A stretch of 64,000 nt of DNA from Macrolepiota albuminosa. Its lineage: Eukaryota > Basidiomycota > Agaricomycetes > Agaricales > Agaricaceae. The notes below the pieces were generated by a model. The model worked only from the letters and a program-made list of their open reading frames with translations. It did no database searches and was not told the origin of the DNA. The translations under genes were made by a program, and so were the position numbers. The DNA is taken from positions 910,212 through 974,211 of the forward strand of contig JAMWFC010000055.1 in the NCBI GenBank assembly GCA_027475525.1, read 5' to 3'. Shown in pieces: positions 54,101 through 64,000 of this stretch (position 1 is its first letter; each line of letters opens with the position of its first letter).

Positions 54101-57100
54101 TGAATGGCATCATGCTGGTGTACAGGCTTCCGATTGGCATGTAGGGGAATAGGTGGTGGACCCCGAATCGTCGCGTCTCGTGCAGCAAGTCGATGCGAAT
54201 GTTCATGATCTTCACGGTAAGCGCCAACTTCTGCGAGAATATGAGACGGAAGAGTTTGTATGAATCCTTCATCCTGTTCCATGAGGACAGTTTGGCGCAG
54301 GGTTGGATCAAGGCTGGCAAAGAAAGTCGCATTGTCGATCTCTGCAGGCCCACCGATGGCAGGCGCCCGAGCCCTCTGTGCAGCTTCTTGCTGTATTATC
54401 TCGGCACGAATCTCTGGAGGCAACGCATCAAGGAATTCTGAGCTGATTTGAGAATCGGCAGGGCGTTCTACTCTGGCGGCACGTTGATCACGGACATGCT
54501 GATTCAAAACCTCTTCCCTCATGTCATCGGGCAAAGCTTCCAAGAAGGTGGGGTCGATACCAGTATCCGTGATATCGACTGAACTACCATGAATTAAGAC
54601 TGTGATGCGTTCGGACGCTGCTGGAGCAGAAGAGGATTCAGCTGGCTGCACCGAAGGACTTGTATCAGCATCGGCAGGAGTCCCAACGTCAACCATATCA
54701 GTGTCAGTATCAATCGATTCTGGAACTATCGCATGTTCCATCAATTCATCTTGAGTCATCTGCATTGTGACAACAGGAGTACCAGTACCTGGAGGACCAG
54801 AGTCTGTGGTAACCAGAGTGTCTGTGGCCGCATCCGCTTCAGGCAAAGCTCTCTCTTCCGCTTTAGCCGAAGTTTCAGCAACCGCCTGTTCCTCGAGTCC
54901 AGCCTTCGCCCGTGCTTCAGTCTCCTCTCTTTCGACCCTCTCCTTCTCCTCACGTTCCTTGTTCTGTCTGATTGCTTCGACAGCCGCAGGTAACAACGCC
55001 AAAACAACATGCTTTGAGAGCTTGGTCAACCTTTCTGCCACGAAGTCTCCGTTCAAAATCTTGACCTCTTGTGCCCACCTTTGACCAGTGAGGAGCGGGT
55101 CCAGCTCACGACTGATCCGATCACTGGAACCAGGTGGAGGTTCAACTCGAATGGCGGCGGAGAACCCTCCTTGTGTGACCCTCCGATGCTGGAGATACTC
55201 TCGATCAAAATTGACAACAGCCCCTGCAGGGACTTCAAGACGAATAGTCTCTGTACCACCTCGAGCATGCATAATTTGTTGAAAGAGTTGTACAGCCCCC
55301 CCACTGATGAGATCATCAATAGTTTGGCGAAGCTGAGGCCCACCTGCCAGTAGACGTTGAGGATGGCGAGAAATGCGCGGTTGATTTGAGGGGGTATGAT
55401 TTCCACCAGATGAAGTATTGAGCAGTAGAGGATGTATTGTTATGTCTGGCTGGATAGCAGAACCACTTCTTGAACGGCCAAATATGTTGGCATCATCCAC
55501 TTATTATTGTTGTTAGTTTAGCAGACGCTGTCAAAGGGGTTCTACACATACTAGTGTCCCGTCGACGATGCACAAATATACCGCCATTGCGATTAGCACC
55601 GTTGATAAAAGCGTCCGCAAAATCAAATGCTTGTTCAATACTACCACCACCAGCATTTTCGAGTGCATACTCTTCTTCATCAGAACCGATGTCATCACCC
55701 TCCTGACCCTCTTCGTGAATGATTTGTATAGGAACTAGGAGATTGGTCAATGGTGGTAGAGATAGACAACTGTGATAACCGACCCATGTTGCCATGCTCA
55801 TCCTCTTCATCCAAATCACTCCTTCCAATGCGAATGCCATCAACGTTACCGTGGATGTCCTGACTTTGTCAATCTAGTTGAATGAGAATGATACATCTTA
55901 ACACACCTGCCACATGACATTCTCCTCTTCATCTTCCGCATCTTCATCCTGTGGATCTTCATCTTCATCACCTGTATCGTCTTCATCTTCATCATTTTCG
56001 ACAAGGTCCTCATCCTCTTCACCATCACCCCAAACCTCCCCGGTGCCATGCGTTTCATCATCTACACCCTCATCCTCTTCGTCTTCAGTGTTTGATGTGT
56101 GTTCACTGCCAGTTTCTTCACCAAAATCCATTTCGACATCCTCCTCATCTTCTTCATCTTCATCCATCTCATCTTCTCCAACATAATGTACATCATCCAT
56201 CTCCTAAAAGTTTTCAGTAAAAACCTGTCTGTTCATAAAGTAGAAAAGACTTACCCCTCCATACATGCCAAGAGCAGAATTGCGATAGAGATCGGGTGTT
56301 TCCTCACGAACCTCCTCTTCAATGTCTGATTCATTTTCTCCGTCAGTTGACGAGACAGAAGAGTCGCTTTCTGACTTGAAGCTGCCCGTATTATCTTTGT
56401 TCTTGCCGGACAACCTACTCATCTTGATTGCGAGTTTAGTCCTGCGAACACATCAGTAGCAAGTCAAAACTAGAAGAGACGCCCATACAGATATTCCAAT
56501 GGTTTCAACATAGCGGGAACAAGGCGACGAATATTCGGATAATTGAGATCAATCTCCGACAGAGCTGTGGTGAGGGTGGCGACGAAATTCTTTTCCAGCA
56601 TGACTTTTGCAATGTGTGTAAGGTTATCGTCAACCTGTTTTCGATGTGTCGCGTGAGATCTGACCGTCAAGAGGCGATAACACAATTCAGCCAGGGCAAG
56701 GAGGCGGCCGTAATGCGCGTCAGTGCTTTCGCTTGAAGGGGGATCTTTGATTGCACGACTGACGGCTTCCAGAACGAATTTGCGGACAGACACCAAATCG
56801 GCAGAAAGTTCTTTGACTTCATGGTTGGGAACACTGTCGACACAAAGGGCAACAATGACTGACATAGCCCAAGTACAAAGAGTGTTACGATTTGGGCTTT
56901 GTTCAGGTCGAGCTTGAGGGACGATTGTCCCGAAAGTGATGAGGTCATTGAGGAGGAAGTTAAGGGTTCCAGCCTTGAACCTATTCAATTCCTTTGCAGG
57001 CGTTTGTGTCCTCTTTTTGAGAGAATAGGAGAGGAATGCAACCTTGCACGAGTCGTACGAGAAAAGTAGTTCGCTGAGGCATTGCATGATGAAGGAAACA

Positions 57101-60100
57101 TAATCAAAAGTTTCAACTTTAGATTTTGGAGGAGAAGAGCCATGTCCCACTTCAGTCGTCGATGATATGACTGTAGCCTCAGCTCCGGGCGATGCTTCCG
57201 GGACATCTCGTTCTGAAGAAACAGCAGGTGGGTGAGATGTAACGATCGACTTCGTCGTGGACACGAGTTCACTGATCAATGCATGAATAACACCCTCAAC
57301 CCAACCAGAGGAAGCCGCGGTAGACGAGGTTACTGCTGGCTGATCCACCTGCATCTCCGTGCTGACTTTTGCATCACCTCTCTTATCCTCCATTATTGGT
57401 TGTTCAGGTTTTAGACTAACAGTTGGACTAGAATAAGGGGAACCAAGCAAGCAGAGCGACTGAGTGACTTCCAAAAAAGTTTCTGGGTTGCGGAGGGCAA
57501 GGGAGCTACAATTCCGCATGTAGTTAGCAACGTCAACGACACGATTTCTAGGCAGCCCAAAATAACGCTTGATAGTGTGCTGCATGATTTGACGAACTGT
57601 CGCGCAACGTCAACGACACGATTTCTAGGCAGCCCAAAATAACGCTTGATAGTGTGCTGCATGATTTGACGAACTGTCGCGGGTCTTCCACAATGTGACG
57701 CAGAATAGTGGCAATGTACGCGGAACTGCCAACGACAGACGCTTCCTTGACACGTTTGAGTAAGTTGGCAACGCCACCAGATTTCAAGAACTGCAAAGCA
57801 AGATCATGGTCCCGCGTGAGGAAGACGAGAAGTCGGAGCACCGAAAGAAAATCATCACCAGGCAATCCAGGAGTATCCAGGAGTCGCAGGCAGAAATCAA
57901 AGACTATTGCCTTGGCCTCAGCAAGCGGAGGACCAACGGCAATGACCTCTGAAAATATGGGTTCGCCTTCCTTTGGTAGGGTTATGGTACGAGGCTCAGC
58001 TGCAAGAGTGAATAATGCTTCCGTGACCAAAATATGGGTTCGCCTTCCTTTGGTAGGGTTATGGTACGAGGCTCAGCTGCAAGAGTGAATAATGCTTCCG
58101 TGACCAGAGATGTGTTGCAAGCCATCGAGGAGGATGGTCGGGGCGATCAACACAAGACAACAAAAGGGCGAGAAGGCTCTCTAGAAGCATCTCTCGGACT
58201 TCTTGACTGAGGAGGGATGGTGATTCTGAAAGTACTAAGGCCAGGAGGCGGCATCTATTAGCAAGAGGCTGCTCCTGCACATCATAAGCGAAGGGAGAAA
58301 ATGCCTTGACGTCGTCCACGAGATCTTGAATTGCTTGTCCACGATGGGCATTATTGGGGCGAACAAAGATGACATGGAGCTCGAAAAGCAAAGAGACATG
58401 TTCATCAATCAAGAGCAGTGCTTGCCGACTGAATCCAGCACGCAAAGGCTCGCGTGCTTCGTCCAAATCCTTCCGCCACTCTCAATCAAGAGCAGTGCTT
58501 GCCGACTGAATCCAGCACGCAAAGGCTCGCGTGCTTCGTCCAAATCCTTCCGCCACTCTCTGCACTCTTCCCCACTGGTAATGCAGCCTCGACGGGAGCC
58601 TCCGAAATTTCACTGGAGCCTTCAGTTGCTGTGCGTGTCTCCCTCTCAGAAGGTGCTGCCTCAAAAGGATTGGTAATTGGCTGTTCTGCCTCAATTTCTG
58701 GTTCTGGGTCCGGGGGTAAAGGAAATGGCTGCGAAAGCAAGATTTCAGTGGCTGCGTTGAGGCTATTATTGGTACGTATTAGAGCACGCTCAACAGCAGA
58801 CCGCGGGAATCCCATATCCATCAATAATGTAACGCGGCTTTCGTCAGCTCCAGGAGGACGAGTATGGATGATTGTAGGAGGAAGAATCCCATATCCATCA
58901 ATAATGTAACGCGGCTTTCGTCAGCTCCAGGAGGACGAGTATGGATGATTGTAGGAGGAAGACCCCGGATCCAGCTTCAAGTGAAGGGTCACTCTTCATC
59001 TCTTCACCTTCTCCGTTCACGAGTTCGAGAACTGTTTTGACAATCGGCTTGCTGACATCCAGGGGAGCGGAAATTAGCCAAGGTGCACTCCAAAGCGCTT
59101 GCACAAGGGGAAGAACTGCTGTTCGAAGCCTGACCAGAAAGTTGTGTGGTTCAAAATATTCTGGATCGGTGTCCTTCTTGTCGCGAGTAAAGAGAAGAGA
59201 TGTCTGGCCTGACTCAATGAGGGGTTTCGAGGAGATGATCGGTCGGATAAGATGGAGAGCCACTTTGAGCGCGGTGAATGCAGCGTTGAGCTCAACAGTG
59301 TCAGGCTTCGTTCGCTCTTCCTCGCCCAATTTCATAATCCTTTCAATTGAACCCATCAATGTCCGACAAACATTCATGATAGCCTCAAACCCTCCTGCTT
59401 TGAAGAAAGCAAGCAATTCAATCGTGTTCAGCATTTGAGTGGTTCTCTCTGATAGGGAAATCGAGCTGTCAGAGAGGACCAGAACAAGCACGCAAAAAGC
59501 ACTCACCATCTACAAGCAACACGCTATAAACACCGAACACGACGCTGTAATATGCGAACAAAGAAGGCACATCGTCTGTCAACGAAACGTCAGGTTAAAC
59601 CTCGACCAGTCATTGATAAGGACCCACCGAAACCATTAACTTCAAGATACTTGACCATTACATCTGCAATGGTTGCCGATGTATCGTTGACTTGCTTTCT
59701 TTGAACAAGTTCTGGATTGCGCCTGGCATGGAACATCTTGACCATTGCTAGAATTCAGAAAATAGCATGAGAATGAGCTTCCACTGTAAGATAGGATGAC
59801 GTGCATTGGAACAGGGGCGCAAGAGCAGCAGGCAATCCATGCGTCAGATGCTTGAGAGCAGCAGCGTTTTGATCTTGAGGTCCGTCTCTCTTCTTTTCCA
59901 TTCCAATCCCTGAGGATGAAGGCGCAGCACTCTGATCACCGCTGGCTTCAGCCAGGGTCCGTCTCTCTTCTTTTCCATTCCAATCCCTGAGGATGAAGGC
60001 GCAGCACTCTGATCACCGCTGGCTTCAGCCAGGCATTGTGCGAATGATCAACATCTAGAAGGTGGGCGGTCGAAGGGTTTGGCGTTGTTCCCAGTGGAGA

Positions 60101-63100
60101 CGGCGGAGGTGTGACCTTGACAGCAATACCACGCGACACAAGTCCAACATTGAGAGTGATATTCTCCCAAATAGTTGCTCTGTGAAGGGACCCAAGGTTA
60201 CCCAAGACCTCCGAGGACATATTGTGCATCAAAGTAAGGAGCAACCCAATTGCGGCACGCCCGTGTGCATATCCAGCAGTCGAGAAGACGTCTGAGAGGA
60301 GAGTTACGCGGATATGAGCAACCCAATTGCGGCACGCCCGTGTGCATATCCAGCAGTCGAGAAGACGTCTGAGAGGAGAGTTACGCGGATATGAGGGTGA
60401 CAAGGTCTCGGAAGCGACGGTTGGCAGTCTCGCACTCCTCAGCTAATATGGGAAGAATTACTGTATGGTCAAAGCATAGGTACAGCGAATGACAGACCTT
60501 GAATGTCAACAAGAGGTAGTAGCTTTGAAGGCTCCGTGATTGCGTTCCAGAAGGATCCAGTCTCGGTCAGAGACTGCTTTACAAGTTGCACAAGATGCTG
60601 AAGTGTTTCGTCACTCGCCACTTCTGTCAACGTACGCATCACTTGAACCATTGAGTCAGAGGCGACGCTGTTGGCATAGTCATAGGGGAGACAAGGCAAG
60701 CTCGAAAGCCTTCCAAGAAGTTCCAAACCGTCGGCAGTTATGAAATCTCTACAATGAGGGGTATGCTGGAAGAGGCCTTCCAAGAACTATACGAAGCAGT
60801 TAACAATATTTACATTCATGTAACAACGACCTTCTTACCCGACCTAAGGCATCGATGAACAGGACAACAGTATTGTCATGTGATTTGGGTTCTGAAAATT
60901 GGTCTTCATCAGCTGTTTCAACGCCGCTAGCAGTCACTTCTGGCGCTGTGACGGTAGGAGCTCCTTCCACATCCTCCATTACAACATCTTCATCACCGCA
61001 TGATGAGGTAGGACTTGAAGGAACTAACTGATACCAGTGTTTCAAGTCATCTGGAACCTTGTATACCTCACCGAGCTCTTCAATCCTTGTGATGGTTGCC
61101 TTGATCGCGTCGAACACGGCGGGCTTAAGAGACGGATGATGGCGAATCAGCTCGTCGATAGAAGTTCCAACAAGAACTGCGTTTTCCTTCTCAAGCAGGA
61201 CCTTGAGGTGACGCTCTGATGTGAAAACAGTCATAATGCCTGGAATGATGCTGGGACGGCGAACGAGTTGAGCCTGCCCGGCCTCATTCAGACAGAGCGC
61301 ACCAATCGCATTTGCTACACTTTGGATTACCTGAATTGTAAAATTCGACTCAATCTGCGTAACATAGAATGCAACGACACTATTTGACCTTACCTCAATT
61401 GAAGGTTCCAGACCAGTTTCAATGGCTTTGTAGAATGTCTCGGGCAGTCCAGCCTCCTGAATAATGACCAATGACGTCGGCTCGTTGTGCACAAAGGTCG
61501 CCATGATGTTGATTGCTGTATCACATCAGATGTGCTGTAAGCAATCCATAGAACATATGAACTCACACAGCGGAAGGATAGTGGGGCCAAAGATAGCTCG
61601 ATACTCCATAACCTTTTTTATGGACTGGAGAAGAGACAGATCGATCAGACCCCGAAGGCCCTCGGCTGTACCAGAGGACTGCATCATACGGTGCATTGAA
61701 CGAAGAATATGCTTCAGAGCAGCACTACGTGCGATGGGTAACTCCCCTGATCATGGAGACAAACTTTAAGTACGGATTTTATATGTTGTATACTTCAACA
61801 AACCTTGTGAACCAACGATGTCGCGGGCCTCGTCTAGTGAGCCGTGTTCCTTGATGTTGATATCAACTTCGTACTGTAAGATCGAGTCGTATCGAGACTA
61901 TACGAAATTAGTGACATGGAGCGCACCTCAATCCTTTCTACTAATGTCTCGATTCCACGTGAGGCACAAAAGATGTTGAAGGCATTAGTGTATCCATATA
62001 GAATGCTGTCAATGAGCTGCATAGTCTTGGACAGAACAGGAAGGCGACTCGGGATTCGGTTGTTGATAACTTCGATAAGAACCGGTATAAGCCCAGCACC
62101 AACGACCATATTACCACCCGTTGAATGGGATGAAATATAAGCTACAAAATTCAGAAGAGCGTCGATGAACGATTGAGGAAGCGTTGATTCCGGAGATGCT
62201 GCATCGGCCAAAGTCTTGCGCACAAGCGCCATAAGAATTCCGTGATTTACGCCAGCATTGACAGCCGTCAAGACTTCCTGGTTACGCTGCCGATAGCGCG
62301 CAAGGGAATCGAGTGCCGCTACAGCTGTAGTCTGGAGATGCACATGGATGTCTTGATCAATCTGAAGGAGTTCCGAAATATGCGCAATCACGTCGGGCTC
62401 ATAAAGAAAGAGAGAAGTCGAAGCTTGAGCCTCGGGGTGGGTATGGCCATAGATAGCGATCGCAAGTAGACGAATAATAACCAGCTTGACACGATCTGCT
62501 TCCTGGCCAGGCGCCAATGCTTTGGCGGCACGAATACGAGTCAGTAGCTCAAACTTCTCGTCGTCTGGGACTTTGTGCGCATTGACTAAATCAGAGAGCA
62601 GAACCATTACGGGTTTGTCAGTAGCTCAAACTTCTCGTCGTCTGGGACTTTGTGCGCATTGACTAAATCAGAGAGCAGAACCATTACGGGTTTTGAAACC
62701 AATTGTCTTCGCTAATATGTATCGTGATTGCTCCCGAACCCGATGCCGCAGGCTTGCGAGTAGAGCTTTGTGACGCCTCAAAGGGATCCGCCTCCATCTT
62801 CTCCTTTTCTTTCTCCTTTTCTTTCTTCTCTCCATCTGTTTCTGTCTTGTAGAAGCTAAAATGTACCTCGCGGGCTTCTACTGGAAGTCGATCTACTTCA
62901 GGACTCCCTTTCGTCTTAGCGAGATCGACGAGGCCGATGCCATATTCACGAAGGTGAGGCCATCTCTTGACGAGGGACAATAATTTGGGTGTTGAAATGC
63001 CAAGGGCATGACTGACTGCTGTTTGAGAAGGTGAGGCCATCTCTTGACGAGGGACAATAATTTGGGTGTTGAAATGCCAAGGGCATGACTGACTGCTGTT

Positions 63101-63662
63101 TGAGAGAGTACTGCTGTGCGGGACGCAGTAGGACATTGAGGGCGAGAATGATCACATCGAGATCCTCGCAAATAACAGCGCGTTTATGCGCTGAAAGAAA
63201 AGAAAGTAGATTTGAATACTTGAGAGGAAAGGAATGGCAACCAGCAACAGACTCACATCATAAGAATTAACATTTTTCGGTTGGTAGAGTTCTCGAGTAA
63301 AAGGCGCTCGAACTTGAGTACCGCGGTCACCGTCCTTTTTGTCGATGGTGTGAATTCAGTCAGTTGGAGGTCCTCCACGTGGTATTCACGAATAACGTCT
63401 TCCAGGACGACGTCGAGCTTGTTTAGGACTTTTATCCAAGCATTGAGGTCTGTTCGAGGCCATATCCACACGTCGATCTGAGAAAGGACATCATGTAGGT
63501 CATCTGTTGAGGTATTGAGAAGTTTGTTGATGAGTTCCGCGATTTGTGGCGGCTGTAGTTGTCAGAAAACATGTCAAATCGCGTTCCAAGATGTGAAGAT
63601 ACAGGCGCGTGAACAACACTCACCGGAGGGACCACTTTCTTGGATGAGCGTAAGATCTTCAT
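51187..63662 (-). CDS. TOM1: Giant HECT-type E3 ubiquitin ligase (TOM1/HUWE1 family)
   Basis: Transfers ubiquitin from E2 via its own Cys; family roles include nuclear transport, histone and ribosomal protein turnover. Start MKILRSSKKVVPP at 63662, intron, then QIAELINKLL and WIWPRTDLNAWIKVLNKLD, the usual N-terminus. Armadillo-like region about 63500-59000; UBA domain at about 58824-58720 (LLMDMGFPRSAVERAL); a long region to 56470; an Asp/Glu-rich block 56200-55910; ubiquitin-binding motifs DPTFLEALPDDMREEVL and SSEFLDALPPEIRAEI near 54560-54400; HECT domain about 52400-51187, with the catalytic Cys in LPQAHTCFNQIDLP (intron just after HTC) and the tail EGFAFS. About 12.5 kb with many short introns, normal for the family. 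Eight 77-bp duplications (57.5-63.1 kb) break the frame; these look like assembly errors, so the gene is probably intact in the organism. Confidence 0.92.
57527..57680. repeat. 77-bp tandem duplication 12
   Basis: 57527-57603 is repeated at 57604-57680 in a TOM1 exon. Confidence 0.95.
57952..58105. repeat. 77-bp tandem duplication 13
   Basis: 57952-58028 is repeated at 58029-58105. Confidence 0.95.
58405..58558. repeat. 77-bp tandem duplication 14
   Basis: 58405-58481 is repeated at 58482-58558. Confidence 0.95.
58807..58960. repeat. 77-bp tandem duplication 15
   Basis: 58807-58883 is repeated at 58884-58960, at the edge of the UBA domain. Confidence 0.95.
59879..60032. repeat. 77-bp tandem duplication 16
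   Basis: 59879-59955 is repeated at 59956-60032. Confidence 0.95.
60239..60392. repeat. 77-bp tandem duplication 17
   Basis: 60239-60315 is repeated at 60316-60392. Confidence 0.95.
62540..62693. repeat. 77-bp tandem duplication 18
   Basis: 62540-62616 is repeated at 62617-62693. Confidence 0.95.
62950..63103. repeat. 77-bp tandem duplication 19
   Basis: 62950-63026 is repeated at 63027-63103. Confidence 0.95.
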
Positions 63663-63904
63663 TGTCCTTTACAGATTGGCAGGATAATGAAATCCCGGTC
63701 GCTGCGTAGAACTGGAGATGTGGGAGATCCAAACGCCTGTCTGAGTTTGCTGAGGAAGAAAGGAATTTCAGGGCCACACCTTATTGCGTCAGCAAACCAA
63801 ATTGAGACATATAAACAACAAGTTCCTTGTTCTCAAGAATGATTTGAGCATGTGTATTAACATTATGTCCTTCCCATGCGTAGGTATATATATTAAGGGT
63901 ATAT
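63663..63904 (-). promoter_or_regulatory. Promoter region of the HECT gene
   Basis: 242 bp between the stop of the next - strand gene and the HECT start; must contain the HECT promoter and the upstream gene's terminator. No specific box recognised. Confidence 0.4.
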
Positions 63905-64000
63905 CTACTGTACTTTGACTGTTTTGGGCGCACTGCCTTCAGCCTCAGCTTCGGCTCTAATTCCTTCAGCCTCGACTTCCTCCAAAAGTTTCTTCTCAAT
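63905..64000 (-). CDS. C-terminal end of an unidentified gene
   Basis: The last 31 codons read towards a TAG at 63905-63907: a Glu/Ala-rich tail (KKLLEEVEAEGIRAEAEAEG) ending KTVKVQ. Enters from the right edge of the window. Too short to identify; called coding because of the open, biased composition and the gene spacing. Confidence 0.5.
   Translation of the reverse strand: MEKKLLEEVEAEGIRAEAEAEGSAPKTVKVQ

Noticed and set aside
54756..56220. Long ORFs on the + strand opposite TOM1 (Ser- or His/Leu-rich)
   Set aside because: Shadows of the acidic and charged regions of TOM1.
57411..57662. Short ORFs of TOM1 with repeated N-termini, as separate genes or duplicated exons
   Set aside because: They come from the 77-bp duplication and one conserved exon.
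1..64000. CRISPR array, bacterial operon, phage or plasmid features, tRNA or rRNA genes
   Set aside because: None seen; introns and gene content are fungal nuclear. A tRNA could be missed by eye.

Overview
This is nuclear DNA of a filamentous fungus, most likely a basidiomycete (Agaricomycete type). The evidence is many 45-60 nt GT-AG introns, fungal-type host genes (RPB3, a TOM1-like HECT ligase, an EF-hand MscS channel, a membrane-anchored dephospho-CoA kinase) and Ty3/gypsy, pogo and Tc1 elements typical of such genomes. Nothing points to a bacterium or plasmid.

Layout. Positions 1-36 kb are a nest of transposable elements. An LTR retrotransposon I call B (3769-33467, + strand) carries gag-protease, reverse transcriptase-RNase H and integrase. 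It has been entered by a pogo-type DNA transposon (7414-10059, TA duplication), a complete second retrotransposon A (13495-27254, - strand, ACGC duplication) and two solo LTRs. Left of B lies a broken copy of an A-type accessory gene, interrupted by a solo LTR of a third family (C), which is itself interrupted by a solo A LTR. Right of B is a fragment of an unrelated gypsy integrase (D) split by a Tc1 element with palindromic ends. Positions 36.9-64 kb are ordinary host genes, densely packed: MscS-like channel (+), RPB3 (-), acyl-CoA synthetase (+), Rrn5-like factor (+), quinone oxidoreductase (-), dephospho-CoA kinase (+), giant HECT ubiquitin ligase (-), and the last residues of another - strand gene.

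Most interesting biology. A and B share an intron-containing accessory gene coded ANTISENSE to gag-pol, between pol and the polypurine tract. Its product has a conserved N-terminal motif, a Zn2Cys6-like cysteine cluster and a conserved C-terminal block. A carries a second antisense gene. The two elements also share a -1 frame step between protease and RT, and an in-frame TGA between RNase H and integrase.

Most important caution. Nineteen tandem duplications, each with a period of exactly 77 bp, occur both in transposons (11) and in exons of the conserved HECT gene (8). A fixed 77-bp period in unrelated sequence is almost certainly an assembly artefact (unmerged k=77 overlaps), and it breaks the reading frames of otherwise normal genes. 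All work here is by eye; no searches were run.
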